64,000 nt of DNA from Pseudomonas sp. Gutcm_11s (lineage in GTDB: Bacteria > Pseudomonadota > Gammaproteobacteria > Pseudomonadales > Pseudomonadaceae), in NCBI RefSeq assembly GCF_028649395.1, contig NZ_JAQSUW010000016.1:220719-284718 (forward strand), read 5' to 3'. Below the pieces are notes generated by a model that searched no databases, had not been told where the DNA came from, and was given only the letters and a program-made list of their open reading frames with translations. How positions within the stretch are numbered: position 1 is the stretch's first letter; each line of letters starts with the position of its first letter. Positions 25,165-34,606 of this stretch are shown one piece after another. A program made the position numbers and the translations under genes.

Positions 25165-25839
25165 TTAGCGCGCCACGCTGGCGGAGATGGCCACCGCCGC
25201 GGCGGCGGTGCGGGTTTCCACGCCGAGCTTCACGTAGACGTGCTCCAGGTGCTTGTTCACCGTGCGCGGCGACAGGCCGAGGATGTCGCCGATGTCGCGG
25301 TTGGTCTTGCCGCAGGCCACCCAGCGCAGCACTTCCACCTCGCGCTCGGTGAGCTGGAAGCGCGCCGAGAGAGTCTCGAAGGTCGGCTCGTTGCTCAGGG
25401 TCAGGTCCACCGGCTGCGCGGCGGCGCGTGCCGACTGCAGAGTGCGCGCGGTGCGCAGGTGGGCGGCGACCCGCGCCAGCACCTCGTCGGTGTGGATCGG
25501 CTTGGTCACGTAGTCGCTGCCGCCGGCGGCGAAGCCTTCCACCACGTGCTCGCTGTCGGTCAGCGCAGTCATGAACAGCACCGGGATATCGGCGCTGTCC
25601 GGCTCGGCCTTGATCCTGCGGCAGGTCTCGAAGCCGTCCAGGCCGGGCATCATCGCGTCGAGCAGGATCAGGTCCGGGCGCCGGCGCTGGATGCGGTTCA
25701 GTGCGCTCTGGCCGTCCAGCGCCACCAGCACCATATAGCCCTGGGCGTCGAGGGCGTCGGAGAGCAGGGCGAGGTTGTCCGGCGTGTCGTCGACGATCAG
25801 CACCGTGCCGCGCTCAGCAAGCTGCGTGGCTGCATTCAT
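25165..25839 (-). CDS. LuxR/NarL-family response regulator of the amide island
   Basis: This is a 224-residue two-domain regulator. The receiver domain (about residues 12-130) carries the acidic pair Asp17-Asp18, phospho-acceptor Asp61 in LILLDAMMPGLDG and the switch Lys in VTKPIH. The C-terminal LuxR helix-turn-helix is LTEREVEVLRWVACGKTNRD and onward. AAGGAGG precedes the ATG. The start lies within the last 26 bases of the hybrid kinase gene, so the pair is translationally coupled and surely cognate. A LuxR-type dimer could bind the palindrome TACGTCA-N2-TGACGTA found upstream of urtA and fmdA; that link is inferred. Confidence 0.92.
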   Translation of the reverse strand: MNAATQLAERGTVLIVDDTPDNLALLSDALDAQGYMVLVALDGQSALNRIQRRRPDLILLDAMMPGLDGFETCRRIKAEPDSADIPVLFMTALTDSEHVVEGFAAGGSDYVTKPIHTDEVLARVAAHLRTARTLQSARAAAQPVDLTLSNEPTFETLSARFQLTEREVEVLRWVACGKTNRDIGDILGLSPRTVNKHLEHVYVKLGVETRTAAAAVAISASVAR

Positions 25840-28800
25840 GTTCGGCCTCCTTGAGTTGGCGGTTGAGTTCATCCAGGCGGAAGCCCTTGGCCAGGGCCCG
25901 CAGGCGTTTGGTGAAGGTGGCGCAGGCCGGCGTCTGCTGCTCGATGGCGTCCAGCTTGTCCTGGATGCCTCGCATGTAGCCGAGCGCCGCCAGCTCGCGC
26001 AGCTCGGCCAGCTCGCTGGCGCTGGGCAGCGCCTCGACCTGCGGCTGCGCTGGCTCCGGCTCGGCGACGCGGTGCAGCCACTGCAGGTCGAGCTGCTGCT
26101 GGATGCGTTCGAGCAACGCCGGGGTGTGCACCGGCTTGGCCAGGTAGTCATTGCAGTAGGCGGCGATGCTGCGTTCGCGATCGTCGGCGAAGGCATTCGC
26201 CGAGATGACGATGATCGGCGCCTGGCACAGCGCGTTGCGGCGGATCAGGCGGCTGGTCTCGAAGCCGTCCATCTGCGGCATCGACAGGTCCATGAGGATC
26301 AGGTCGGGGCTGAGCAGTGCGGCCTGGCGGATCGCCTCCTGGCCGCTGGCCGCCTGCTCGACGCGAAAGCCCAGCGGCTCGAGCATGCCGGCCAGCACGC
26401 GGCGGTGTTCCAGGTGGTCGTCCACCACCAGCACCAGGCGCCGCGGCCCCTGGTAGCCGATGATGTCGTGTGCCACGTGCACCACTGCCTGCGGCGCGCG
26501 CACCTCGGAGAGGAACAGGCGCACCTGGAAGCGCGTGCCCTTGCCCGGCTCGCTGTGCACCGACAGCTCGCCGCCCATCAGCGCGGTGAGCATGCGGGTG
26601 ATGGTCAGGCCGAGGCCGACGCCGTTGTCCTGGCGCATCAGGTCGCCGCGCTCGAAGGGCTGGAAGATGCGCTCGATCTGTTGCGGGTCGATGCCGATAC
26701 CGGTGTCGACGATCTCGAAGCAGGCGGTCTCGCGCAGGTAGCTGACGCGCAGGCGCACCTCGCCCTGCTCGGTGAAGCGCACGGCGTTGCCGAGCAGGTT
26801 GATCAGGATCTGCCGCACGCGCTTCTCGTCGCCGCGCACCACCGAAGGAATCCGTCCGGCCGTCTCCAGGCGGAAGGCCAGGCCCTTCTCGGCGGCCTGT
26901 GGAGCAAACATCCGCTCGAGCTGGCCGACGAATTCGGGCAGGGCGATTTCCGAGAGCTCCAGGTGCAGCTTGCCGGCCTCGATCTTGGCTACGTCGAGCA
27001 GGCCGTCGATCAGCGACAGCAGGTGCGAGCCGCTGCGGTAGATGGTGGCCAGGGCGTCGTGGTGGCGCTCCGGCATGGCCGCGTCGCGCTGCAGGATCTG
27101 CGTGTAGCCGAGGATGCTGTTGAGCGGCGTGCGCAGCTCGTGGGACAGGCCGGTGACGTAGCGGCTCTTCGCCGCGTTGGCACTCTCGGCTAGCACCTTG
27201 GCCTTCTGCAGCGCTTCGTCGGTCTTGCCGTGGGCCTCGATCTCCTGCATCAGCAGCAGGGTTTGGCGGTCCGACTCCTGCTGCGCCACCTGGCGGCTCT
27301 CGCGGGTCAGGACGATCCACCAGGCGAGCATGCCGGCGAACAGCGAGAGGGTGAGGAAGGCCTTGAGGAAGGCCTGGTACAGCGTCTGCTGCACCTCCGG
27401 CGAGTGCGGCACCAGGCCGTGGGAGACCTGGCTGTAGATCAGCGCCAGGGCGCCGAACAGCATCAGCACCAGCAGGGCGAGGAAGCCCAGGTACTGCGCC
27501 AGGCGGCTGTGCAGGCGCGGGATGCTGGCCCAGGGCAGCAGCCAGTGCAGCAGCGCGTCGACTTGCCGGCTCAGCCGCGCGTGGGGTTTGCAGGCGTCGC
27601 CGCAGCGCGCGTCCAGCGAGCAGCACAACGAGCAGATCGGCGTGCTGTAGGCTGGGCAGAAGGCCATGTCCTCGCTCTCGAAGGCGTTGTTGCACAGGCC
27701 GCAGCGGCCGGCGTGGGTCGCGGTCGGCGGGTGGATCAGCGCCGCGGTGCTGGTGCGGGCGATGTAGAAGCGTCCGCCGGTGAGCCAGGCCAGCAGCGGC
27801 GCGCAGAGGAAGGCGGAGAACAGCGCCACCAGCGGCGAGGCGGCCTGGGCCAGGGCGCCAAACAGGCCGAAGTGGGCCAGCACCGAGAGCAGCGAGGCGA
27901 ACAGCATGGCGCCGACGCCGACCGGGTTGATGTCGTACAGGTGCGCGCGCTTGAACTCGATGTAGCGCGGCGACAGGCCGAGCGGCTTGTTGATCACCAG
28001 GTCGGCCACCAGCGCGCCGATCCAGGCGATGGCGATGTTGGCGTAGAGGCCGAGCACTTCCTCGATCGCCTCGAACACGCCCAGCTCCATCAGCATCAGG
28101 GCGATGGCCACGTTGAACACCAGCCACACCACGCGCCCCGGATGGCTGTGGGTGACGCGGGCGAAGAAGTTGGACCAGGCCAGGGAGCCGGCGTAGGCGT
28201 TGGTCAGGTTGATCTTCACCTGGCTGACGATGACGAACAGCACCATGGCGCCGAGTGCCCACTGCGGCGAGGCGAATACGTAGTGGAAGGCCACCAGGTA
28301 CATCTGCGTCGGCTCGGCGGCGCGCTCGATGGGGATCTCGTGCTGCAGGGCGAGGAAGGCGAGGAAGGCGCCGGCGAGCATCTTCAGCGCGCCGGGGATG
28401 ATCCAGCCGGGCCCGGCCATGAGCAGCGCGGCCCACCAGCGCTTGCGGTTGTGCGCGGTCTTCTCCGGCAGGAAGCGCAGGTAGTCGACCTGCTCGCCGA
28501 TCTGCGTGACCAGGGCCAGGGCCACGGTGCAGGCGGCGCCGAAGTGCAGCAGGTTGAAGCTGCCGGCCTCGCCCTCGCGCCCGGCGAAGCTGGTCCAGTC
28601 GCCGATCGCCTCGGGGTTCTTGGCGATGACGAAGATGTAGGGCAGGAACAGCAGCACCAGCCACACCGGCTGGGTCCAGGTCTGCAGGCGGTTGATCAGG
28701 GTGATGCCATAGGCCACCAGGGGAATGATGATCACCGAACAGATCACGTAGGCCAGCGCCAGCGGGATGTCGAAGTACAGCTCCAGGGCCAGGGCCATGA

Positions 28801-29212
28801 TCGCCGCTTCCAGGGCGAAGAACAGGAAGGTGAAGCTGGCGTAGATCAGCGAGGTGATGGTCGAGCCGATGTAGCCAAAGCCGGCGCCGCGGGTCAGCAG
28901 GTCCATGTCCACGCCGTAGCGCGCCGCGTAGTAGCTGATCGGCAGGCCGGTGAGGAAGATCACCAGGCTCACCGCGAGGATCGCCCACAGGGTGTTGGTG
29001 AAGCCGTAGGACAGCGCCAGGGCGCCGCCGATGGCCTCCAGAGCGAGGAACGACACGGCGCCCAGGGCGGTGTTGGCGATGCGCAGCTCCGACCACTTGC
29101 GGAACGCCCGCGGGGTGAAGCGCAGGGCGTAGTCCTCCATGGTCTCGTCGGCGACCCAGCTGTTGTAGTCGCGGCGGATCTTGACGATGCGCTGGGTACC
29201 GGTGGGTTGCAC
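25814..29212 (-). CDS. Hybrid histidine kinase with NCS1-type permease sensor region
   Basis: This is a 1132-residue chimera. Residues about 28-475 resemble a nucleobase:cation symporter-1 (cytosine/purine/hydantoin) permease with about 12 membrane helices (ELRIANTALGAVSFLALEAI opening, GFTNTLWAILAVS, then AAKYGVDM-like AARYGVDMDLLTRGAGFGY). A Cys-rich segment at about 503-550 follows (CGLCNNAFE, CSLCCSLDARCGDAC), then two more membrane helices, HisKA with GLSHELRTPLNSI (His near 688), HATPase (DTGIGIDPQQIERIFQPFER) and a receiver with Asp near 972 in LILMDLSMPQMDG. The GTG start at 29212 has AGGAG upstream. It is divergent from the amide/urea transporter, so it may sense amides or urea during or instead of transport. 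Confidence 0.9.
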   Translation of the reverse strand: MQPTGTQRIVKIRRDYNSWVADETMEDYALRFTPRAFRKWSELRIANTALGAVSFLALEAIGGALALSYGFTNTLWAILAVSLVIFLTGLPISYYAARYGVDMDLLTRGAGFGYIGSTITSLIYASFTFLFFALEAAIMALALELYFDIPLALAYVICSVIIIPLVAYGITLINRLQTWTQPVWLVLLFLPYIFVIAKNPEAIGDWTSFAGREGEAGSFNLLHFGAACTVALALVTQIGEQVDYLRFLPEKTAHNRKRWWAALLMAGPGWIIPGALKMLAGAFLAFLALQHEIPIERAAEPTQMYLVAFHYVFASPQWALGAMVLFVIVSQVKINLTNAYAGSLAWSNFFARVTHSHPGRVVWLVFNVAIALMLMELGVFEAIEEVLGLYANIAIAWIGALVADLVINKPLGLSPRYIEFKRAHLYDINPVGVGAMLFASLLSVLAHFGLFGALAQAASPLVALFSAFLCAPLLAWLTGGRFYIARTSTAALIHPPTATHAGRCGLCNNAFESEDMAFCPAYSTPICSLCCSLDARCGDACKPHARLSRQVDALLHWLLPWASIPRLHSRLAQYLGFLALLVLMLFGALALIYSQVSHGLVPHSPEVQQTLYQAFLKAFLTLSLFAGMLAWWIVLTRESRQVAQQESDRQTLLLMQEIEAHGKTDEALQKAKVLAESANAAKSRYVTGLSHELRTPLNSILGYTQILQRDAAMPERHHDALATIYRSGSHLLSLIDGLLDVAKIEAGKLHLELSEIALPEFVGQLERMFAPQAAEKGLAFRLETAGRIPSVVRGDEKRVRQILINLLGNAVRFTEQGEVRLRVSYLRETACFEIVDTGIGIDPQQIERIFQPFERGDLMRQDNGVGLGLTITRMLTALMGGELSVHSEPGKGTRFQVRLFLSEVRAPQAVVHVAHDIIGYQGPRRLVLVVDDHLEHRRVLAGMLEPLGFRVEQAASGQEAIRQAALLSPDLILMDLSMPQMDGFETSRLIRRNALCQAPIIVISANAFADDRERSIAAYCNDYLAKPVHTPALLERIQQQLDLQWLHRVAEPEPAQPQVEALPSASELAELRELAALGYMRGIQDKLDAIEQQTPACATFTKRLRALAKGFRLDELNRQLKEAEHECSHAAC

Positions 29213-29354
29213 GGAATCGCTCCTGAACGGGGGAGGGCACCGGGGAAATAGCAACTTCCATGCCCCGGCTCTCGCGCCCGCGCTGACGCGCCCGGGCTTC
29301 TGTCTGGCTTCCTGCTCGGGCCCGAGAGTGCACCATGCTGGTGCTGCGGCGCTG

Positions 29355-29392
29355 TACGTCAGATGACGTATGCGCTTACGTCATGCTGCGTA
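29355..29392. promoter_or_regulatory. Candidate response-regulator operator between kinase and urtA-like genes
   Basis: A perfect palindrome TACGTCA-GA-TGACGTA spans 29355-29370. A second half-site TACGTCA starts 22 bases further on (29377-29383), two helical turns away, with a weak partner ending GCGTA at 29392. A related element precedes fmdA at 34500. The size and symmetry suit a NarL/LuxR-type dimer. Confidence 0.6.
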
Positions 29393-29489
29393 TACCCCGG
29401 CGGGAGGGGCGCCCGCATTCTTGCGGCGAACCCGGAGCAGACCTGCGCAGACAGGCCGGCAACGACCCAACCGCACGAGGAGCACGACG

Positions 29490-30725
29490 ATGGATGCACA
29501 ACCGACCCGACTTCTACCCCGCCGGCTGGCGCTGGGCGCCGCCGCGCTCTCGCTGCTGGCCGCCAGCGTGTTCAGCCAGGGCGTCATGGCTGACAGCGCC
29601 AACACCACCGGCCTGGCCGTGACCGACACTGAAGTGACCGTCGGCCAGCTGCACTCGGCCACCGGCACCATGGCCATCTCGGAAACCGGCTCGATCCAGG
29701 CCGAGCGCCTGGCCATCGAACAGATCAACGCCTCCGGCGGCATCCTCGGCCGGCAGATCAAGGTAATCCAGGAAGACGGCGCCTCCGACTGGCCGACCTT
29801 CGCCGAGAAGGCCAAGAAGCTGCTGGTGGGCGACAAGGTCGCCGCCGTGTTCGGCTGCTGGACCTCGGCCTCGCGCAAGGCCGTGCTGCCGGTGTTCGAG
29901 AAGGAAAACGGCCTGCTCTACTACCCGACCTTCTACGAGGGCCTGGAGCAGTCGAAGAACGTCATCTACACCGGCCAGGAAGCGACCCAGCAGATCCTCG
30001 CCGGCCTCGACTGGATCGCCAAGGAGAAGGGCGCCAAGACCTTCTACCTGATCGGCTCCGACTACATCTGGCCGCGTACCTCGATGAAGATCGCCCGCAA
30101 GCACATCGAGAACGTGCTCGGCGGCAAGGTGGTGGGCGAGGAGTACTACCCGCTGGGCAACACCCAGTTCGGCTCGCTGATCAACAAGGTCAAGCTGAAG
30201 AAGCCTGACGTGGTGTTCACCGCCGTGGTCGGTGGCTCCAACGTCGCCTTCTACAAGCAGATGAAGGCCGCCGGCGTCACCGCCGCCAAGCAGAACGTGC
30301 TGACCCTGTCGGTCACCGAGGACGAACTGCTCGGCATCGGCGGCGAGAACATGGAAGGCTTCTACGCCTCCATGAAGTACTTCCAGAGCCTGGACAACCC
30401 GAACAACGCCGCCTTCGTCGAGGCCTTCAAGGCCAAGTACGGCAAGGACGCGGTCATCGGTGACGTGACCCAGGCTGCCTACCTCGGCCCGTGGCTGTGG
30501 AAGGCCGCCGTCGAGAAGGCCGGCAGCTTCGACGTCGACAAGGTCGCCGCCGCCTCGCCGGGCATCGAGCTCAACAGCGCGCCGGAAAGCTACGTGAAGG
30601 TGCACGACAACCATCACCTGTGGAGCAAGACCCGCATCGGCCAAGTGCAGAAAGACGGTCAGTTCAAGGTGGTCTACGAGTCCGGTCTGATCGAGCCGAA
30701 CCCCTTCCCGAAAGGCTACCAGTAA
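29490..30725 (+). CDS. Urea/short-chain amide ABC transporter, periplasmic binding protein (UrtA/FmdD-like)
   Basis: This is a 411-residue periplasmic binding protein with a twin-Arg-like charged N-terminus and hydrophobic signal core (LALGAAALSLLAASVFSQGV; cleavage near residue 31). The mature protein is a Leu/Ile/Val-type two-lobe binder with the UrtA/AmiC-family segment TVGQLHSATGTMAISE and AVFGCWTSASRKAVLPVFE. Urea or aliphatic amides are likely ligands given two downstream amidases. GAGGAG precedes the ATG. It is the first gene of the transporter operon and is followed by a stabilising hairpin. Confidence 0.88.
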   Translation: MDAQPTRLLPRRLALGAAALSLLAASVFSQGVMADSANTTGLAVTDTEVTVGQLHSATGTMAISETGSIQAERLAIEQINASGGILGRQIKVIQEDGASDWPTFAEKAKKLLVGDKVAAVFGCWTSASRKAVLPVFEKENGLLYYPTFYEGLEQSKNVIYTGQEATQQILAGLDWIAKEKGAKTFYLIGSDYIWPRTSMKIARKHIENVLGGKVVGEEYYPLGNTQFGSLINKVKLKKPDVVFTAVVGGSNVAFYKQMKAAGVTAAKQNVLTLSVTEDELLGIGGENMEGFYASMKYFQSLDNPNNAAFVEAFKAKYGKDAVIGDVTQAAYLGPWLWKAAVEKAGSFDVDKVAAASPGIELNSAPESYVKVHDNHHLWSKTRIGQVQKDGQFKVVYESGLIEPNPFPKGYQ

Positions 30726-30735
30726 GCCAACCGAA

Positions 30736-30762
30736 CCCCTCTCCCGCCCAGCGGGGGAGGGG
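30736..30762 (+). other. Intercistronic hairpin between the binding-protein and permease genes
   Basis: CCCCTCTCCCGC and GCGGGGGAGGGG pair over 12 bp with one G-U and a 3-base loop, without a T tract. It probably protects the upstream binding-protein mRNA and partly attenuates downstream expression. A near-copy lies at 34377. Confidence 0.6.
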
Positions 30763-30794
30763 CTCCCGCATTCTTCCGCCAGGAGACCATCAAC

Positions 30795-31712
30795 ATGGAA
30801 TGGCTATCGGAATTTGGTGCCATCGCGGCCATGCAGGGCTTCAACGGCTTGTCCGTGTTCTGCGTCCTGCTGCTGATGGCTCTGGGGCTGGCGATCATCT
30901 TCGGCCAGATGGGCGTGATCAACATGGCCCACGGCGAGTTCCTCACCATCGGCGCCTACACCACCTTCGTGGTGTCCTCGCTGACCGAACAGTACGCCCC
31001 GGCCTTCGGGCCCTATTACTTCTTCTTCGCCATCGCCCTGTCCTTCCTCATCGCCGGCGCCATCGGCTGGCTGGTGGAGTGGGCGATGATCAGCAAGCTG
31101 TACCAGCGTCCGCTGGATACCCTGCTGGCCACCTGGGGTCTGTCCCTGGTGATGCAGCAGGCGTTTCGCTCGATCTTCGGTGCGCGCGAGGTCAGCGCCA
31201 CCCTGCCGGAGTGGCTGATGGGTTCGTGGAACCCTACCGAGACCATCGACATCCCGCGTAACGGCCTGTTCGTCATGGGCCTGACCATCCTCCTCACCGC
31301 GACCATCTTCCTGATGCTGTACCGCTCGCGCTGGGGCCTGCAGGTGCGCGCCACCATGCAGAACCGGGTGATGAGCCGCGCGGTGGGCATCAACACCAAA
31401 CGCGTCGACCGCATGACCTTCGCCCTCGGCTGTGGCGTGGCCGGCGTGGCTGGCGCGGCCTTCACCACCATAGGTTCCACCGGCCCGACTGCCGGTTCGC
31501 TGTACATCGTCGACACCTTCCTGGTGGTGGTCTTCGGTGGCGCGGCCAGCCTGTTCGGCACCATCGCCTCGGCGTTCTCCATCGCCCAGGCCCAGTCGAT
31601 CATGGAGTTCTTCATGAGCGGCTCGATGGCCAAGGTGCTGACCCTGTCGGCGGTGATCCTGATTCTGATGATGCGCCCGCAGGGCCTGTTCTCCATCAAG
31701 GTTCGTAAGTGA
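30795..31712 (+). CDS. Urea/amide ABC transporter permease (UrtB-like)
   Basis: This is a 305-residue LivH-type inner-membrane permease with about eight hydrophobic segments. Hallmarks are GQMGVINMAHGEFLTIGAYT near residue 36, and near residue 202 the cytoplasmic loop GINTKRVDRMTFALGCGVAG that contacts the ATPases. It pairs with the UrtC-like permease that starts ten bases after its stop. AGGAGACC precedes the ATG. Confidence 0.92.
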   Translation: MEWLSEFGAIAAMQGFNGLSVFCVLLLMALGLAIIFGQMGVINMAHGEFLTIGAYTTFVVSSLTEQYAPAFGPYYFFFAIALSFLIAGAIGWLVEWAMISKLYQRPLDTLLATWGLSLVMQQAFRSIFGAREVSATLPEWLMGSWNPTETIDIPRNGLFVMGLTILLTATIFLMLYRSRWGLQVRATMQNRVMSRAVGINTKRVDRMTFALGCGVAGVAGAAFTTIGSTGPTAGSLYIVDTFLVVVFGGAASLFGTIASAFSIAQAQSIMEFFMSGSMAKVLTLSAVILILMMRPQGLFSIKVRK

Positions 31713-31722
31713 GGAGCCGCCC

Positions 31723-32891
31723 ATGAACCCGACTCTCGACAAACTCCTGGGCGGCAAGCAGGGCGCCATCGGCATGGCGGTGCTCGCCGTGCTGATCCTG
31801 GTGGTGTTCCCGCTGCTGCTCGACGCCTTCCGCCTGAACATGGTCGGCAAGTACCTGACCTACGCCTTCGTCGCCGTCGGCCTGGTGCTGTGCTGGGGCT
31901 ACGGCGGCATCCTCAGCCTCGGCCAGGGCATCTTCTTCGGCCTTGGCGGCTACTGCATGGCGATGTTCCTCAAGCTCGAGGCATCCGACCCGGAAAGCAC
32001 CAAGATCCAGTCCACACCCGGCATCCCGGACTTCATGGACTGGAACCAGATCACTGAGCTGCCGATGCTCTGGCAGCCGTTCCACAGCTTCGGTTTCACC
32101 GTGCTGGCGGTGATCGCGGTGCCGGTGCTGCTGGCCCTGGTGATCGGCCTGACCATGTTCAAGCGCCGCGTCGGTGACGTGTACTTCTCCATCGTCACCC
32201 AGGCCATCGCGCTGATCCTCACCGTGCTGATCATCGGCCAGCAGGGCTACACCGGCGGGGTCAACGGCATCACCGACCTGAAGACCCTGATGGGCTGGGA
32301 CATCCGCACCGACGAGGCCAAGCTGATCCTGTACTTCGTCAGCGCCTTCCTGCTGTTCGGCTGCATCCTGCTGGCGCGCTTCATCATCGCCTCGAAGCTC
32401 GGTCGCCTGCTGCTGGCCATGCGCGACAAGGAGGAACGCGTGCGCTTCTCCGGCTACGACGTGGCCAGCTTCAAGATCTTCGTGTTCTGCGTCGGCGCCG
32501 CCTTCGCCGCCATCGGCGGGGCGATGTTCACCCTGCAGGTCGGCTTCATGTCGCCGAGCTTCGTCGGCATCGTGCCGTCGATCGAGATGGTCATCTTCGC
32601 CGCCGTCGGCGGGCGCCTGTCGCTGCTCGGCGCGGTGTACGGCGCGCTGCTGGTCAACTTCGGCAAGACCTACTTCTCCGAGAGCTTCCCCGAGCTGTGG
32701 CTGTACCTGATGGGCGGCCTGTTCATTGCCGTGGTCATGTACTTCCCCAACGGCCTCGCCGGCCTGTGGGACAGCCACGGCAAACGCTGGCTGGCGCGCC
32801 TCAAGCCGAAGGCCAAGGCGCCGGTGAAGACCGAGCCGGTGGCCAAACCGGTCGCCAAGGCCGCACCCACTCCCGAACTGGAGACCACCCC

Positions 32892-32895
<4 letters not shown>
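31723..32895 (+). CDS. Urea/amide ABC transporter permease (UrtC-like)
   Basis: This is a 390-residue LivM-type permease with about ten membrane segments, beginning after a short cytoplasmic leader. Conserved parts are CWGYGGILSLGQGIFFGLGG near residue 55 and RDKEERVRFSGYDVASFKIF near residue 236. The C-terminal 40 residues are a Lys/Pro/Ala-rich cytoplasmic tail (KPKAKAPVKTEPVAKPVAKA), typical of UrtC proteins. The stop overlaps the UrtD-like start (ATGA). Confidence 0.92.
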
Positions 32896-33656
<761 letters not shown>

Positions 33657-33678
33657 GCCCCGGGTCAAGGAGTCCAGC

Positions 33679-34368
33679 ATGTTCCAGATCAACAACCTCG
33701 TCTCCGGCTACGGCCAGAGCCAGATCCTCCACGAACTCAACCTCGACGTGGCGAAGAAGGAAATCGTCGCGGTGATGGGCCGCAACGGCATGGGCAAGAC
33801 CACCCTGTTCAAGAGCCTGATGGGCGTGCTGCCGCAGTGGGGCGGGCAGATCAGCGTCGACGGCCAGGACATCTCCAAACTGGAGACCCACCAGCGCGTC
33901 GAGGCCGGCATCGCCTACGTGCCGCAGGGGCGGATGATCTTCCCCAGCATGACCGTGCTGGAGAACATCCAGACCGGCCTGCCGGCGTCGGCCAAGGGCA
34001 AGGTGCCGGACGACCTCTACGCGCTGTTCCCGGTGCTGCAGGAGATGCGCCACCGCAAGGGCGGCAACCTCTCCGGCGGCCAGCAGCAACAGCTGGCCAT
34101 CGCCCGCGCGCTGGCCACCAACCCCAAGGTGCTGCTGCTCGACGAGCCGACCGAGGGCATCCAGCCGTCGATCATCAAGGACATCGCCCGCACCTTGAAG
34201 GAGATCCGCAACCTGCGTGACCTGACCATCATCGTCTCCGAGCAGGTGCTGTCCTTCACCATGGAAATCGCCGACCGCTTCCTGGTCATCGAGAAGGGCA
34301 AGTTCGTCATCGAGGAGGCGCGCGACAAGGTCGACGAGGCGACCATCAGCCGCTACCTCTCGGTGTGA
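33679..34368 (+). CDS. Urea/amide ABC transporter ATPase (UrtE-like)
   Basis: This is a 229-residue LivF-type ABC ATPase: Walker A GRNGMGKTT, the typical VPQGRMIFPSMTVLENI Q-loop region, a full LSGGQ signature in GGNLSGGQQQQLAIARAL, and Walker B LLLDEPTEGIQPS. CAAGGAG precedes the ATG at 33679. It is the last gene of the transporter operon; a T-tailed hairpin follows at 34416, so fmdA beyond it probably has its own promoter. Confidence 0.93.
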   Translation: MFQINNLVSGYGQSQILHELNLDVAKKEIVAVMGRNGMGKTTLFKSLMGVLPQWGGQISVDGQDISKLETHQRVEAGIAYVPQGRMIFPSMTVLENIQTGLPASAKGKVPDDLYALFPVLQEMRHRKGGNLSGGQQQQLAIARALATNPKVLLLDEPTEGIQPSIIKDIARTLKEIRNLRDLTIIVSEQVLSFTMEIADRFLVIEKGKFVIEEARDKVDEATISRYLSV

Positions 34369-34376
34369 TTTCAAAT

Positions 34377-34396
34377 CCTCTCCCGGCCGGGGGAGG
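34377..34396 (+). repeat. Short C/G hairpin, second copy of the CCTCTCCCG...GGGGGAGG element
   Basis: CCTCTCCCGG directly abuts its complement CCGGGGGAGG. It shares its arms with the hairpin at 30736-30762, pointing to a common small intergenic repeat. Confidence 0.55.
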
Positions 34397-34415
34397 GCAA
34401 CGCTTCACCTGTTTA

Positions 34416-34450
34416 CGGCCGGCGTGTTCTCCATGCGCCGGCCGCTTTTT
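34416..34450 (+). terminator. Terminator after the transporter operon
   Basis: The 9-bp stem CGGCCGGCG/CGCCGGCCG is followed by CTTTTT. Confidence 0.85.
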
Positions 34451-34499
34451 CGTGTCTGCACAAAGCCGCCGCAAGCCGCGCCGTTGCTGGCGCCACGCA

Positions 34500-34515
34500 T
34501 ACGTCATCCAACGTA
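34500..34515. promoter_or_regulatory. Candidate operator upstream of fmdA
   Basis: TACGTCA-TC-CAACGTA has the same 7-2-7 layout as the perfect palindrome at 29355. The left half is identical and the right half matches at five of seven positions. It lies 92 bases before the fmdA start. Confidence 0.55.
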
Positions 34516-34606
34516 TTTTCGCTCTCGCTGCGCTCCCCGAGACTGGCCACCGTACCCCGGCGCATCAATGCGCCAGGCACCCACCACAGGTCCCAGGAGC
34601 ACTGCC

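Noticed and set aside
27230..29251. 673-codon frame antisense to the hybrid kinase
   Set aside because: His/Gln/Gly-rich shadow typical of antisense frames in high-GC genes.
26148..29336. Over 1000-codon frame overlapping the hybrid kinase gene in another frame of the same strand
   Set aside because: Arg/Pro/Gly/Ala-rich shadow of the kinase gene, which has full domain motifs.
34424..34606. N-terminal extension of the formamidase
   Set aside because: The extension covers the transporter terminator and operator region, and a good ribosome-binding site precedes the ATG at 34607 where the family start lies.
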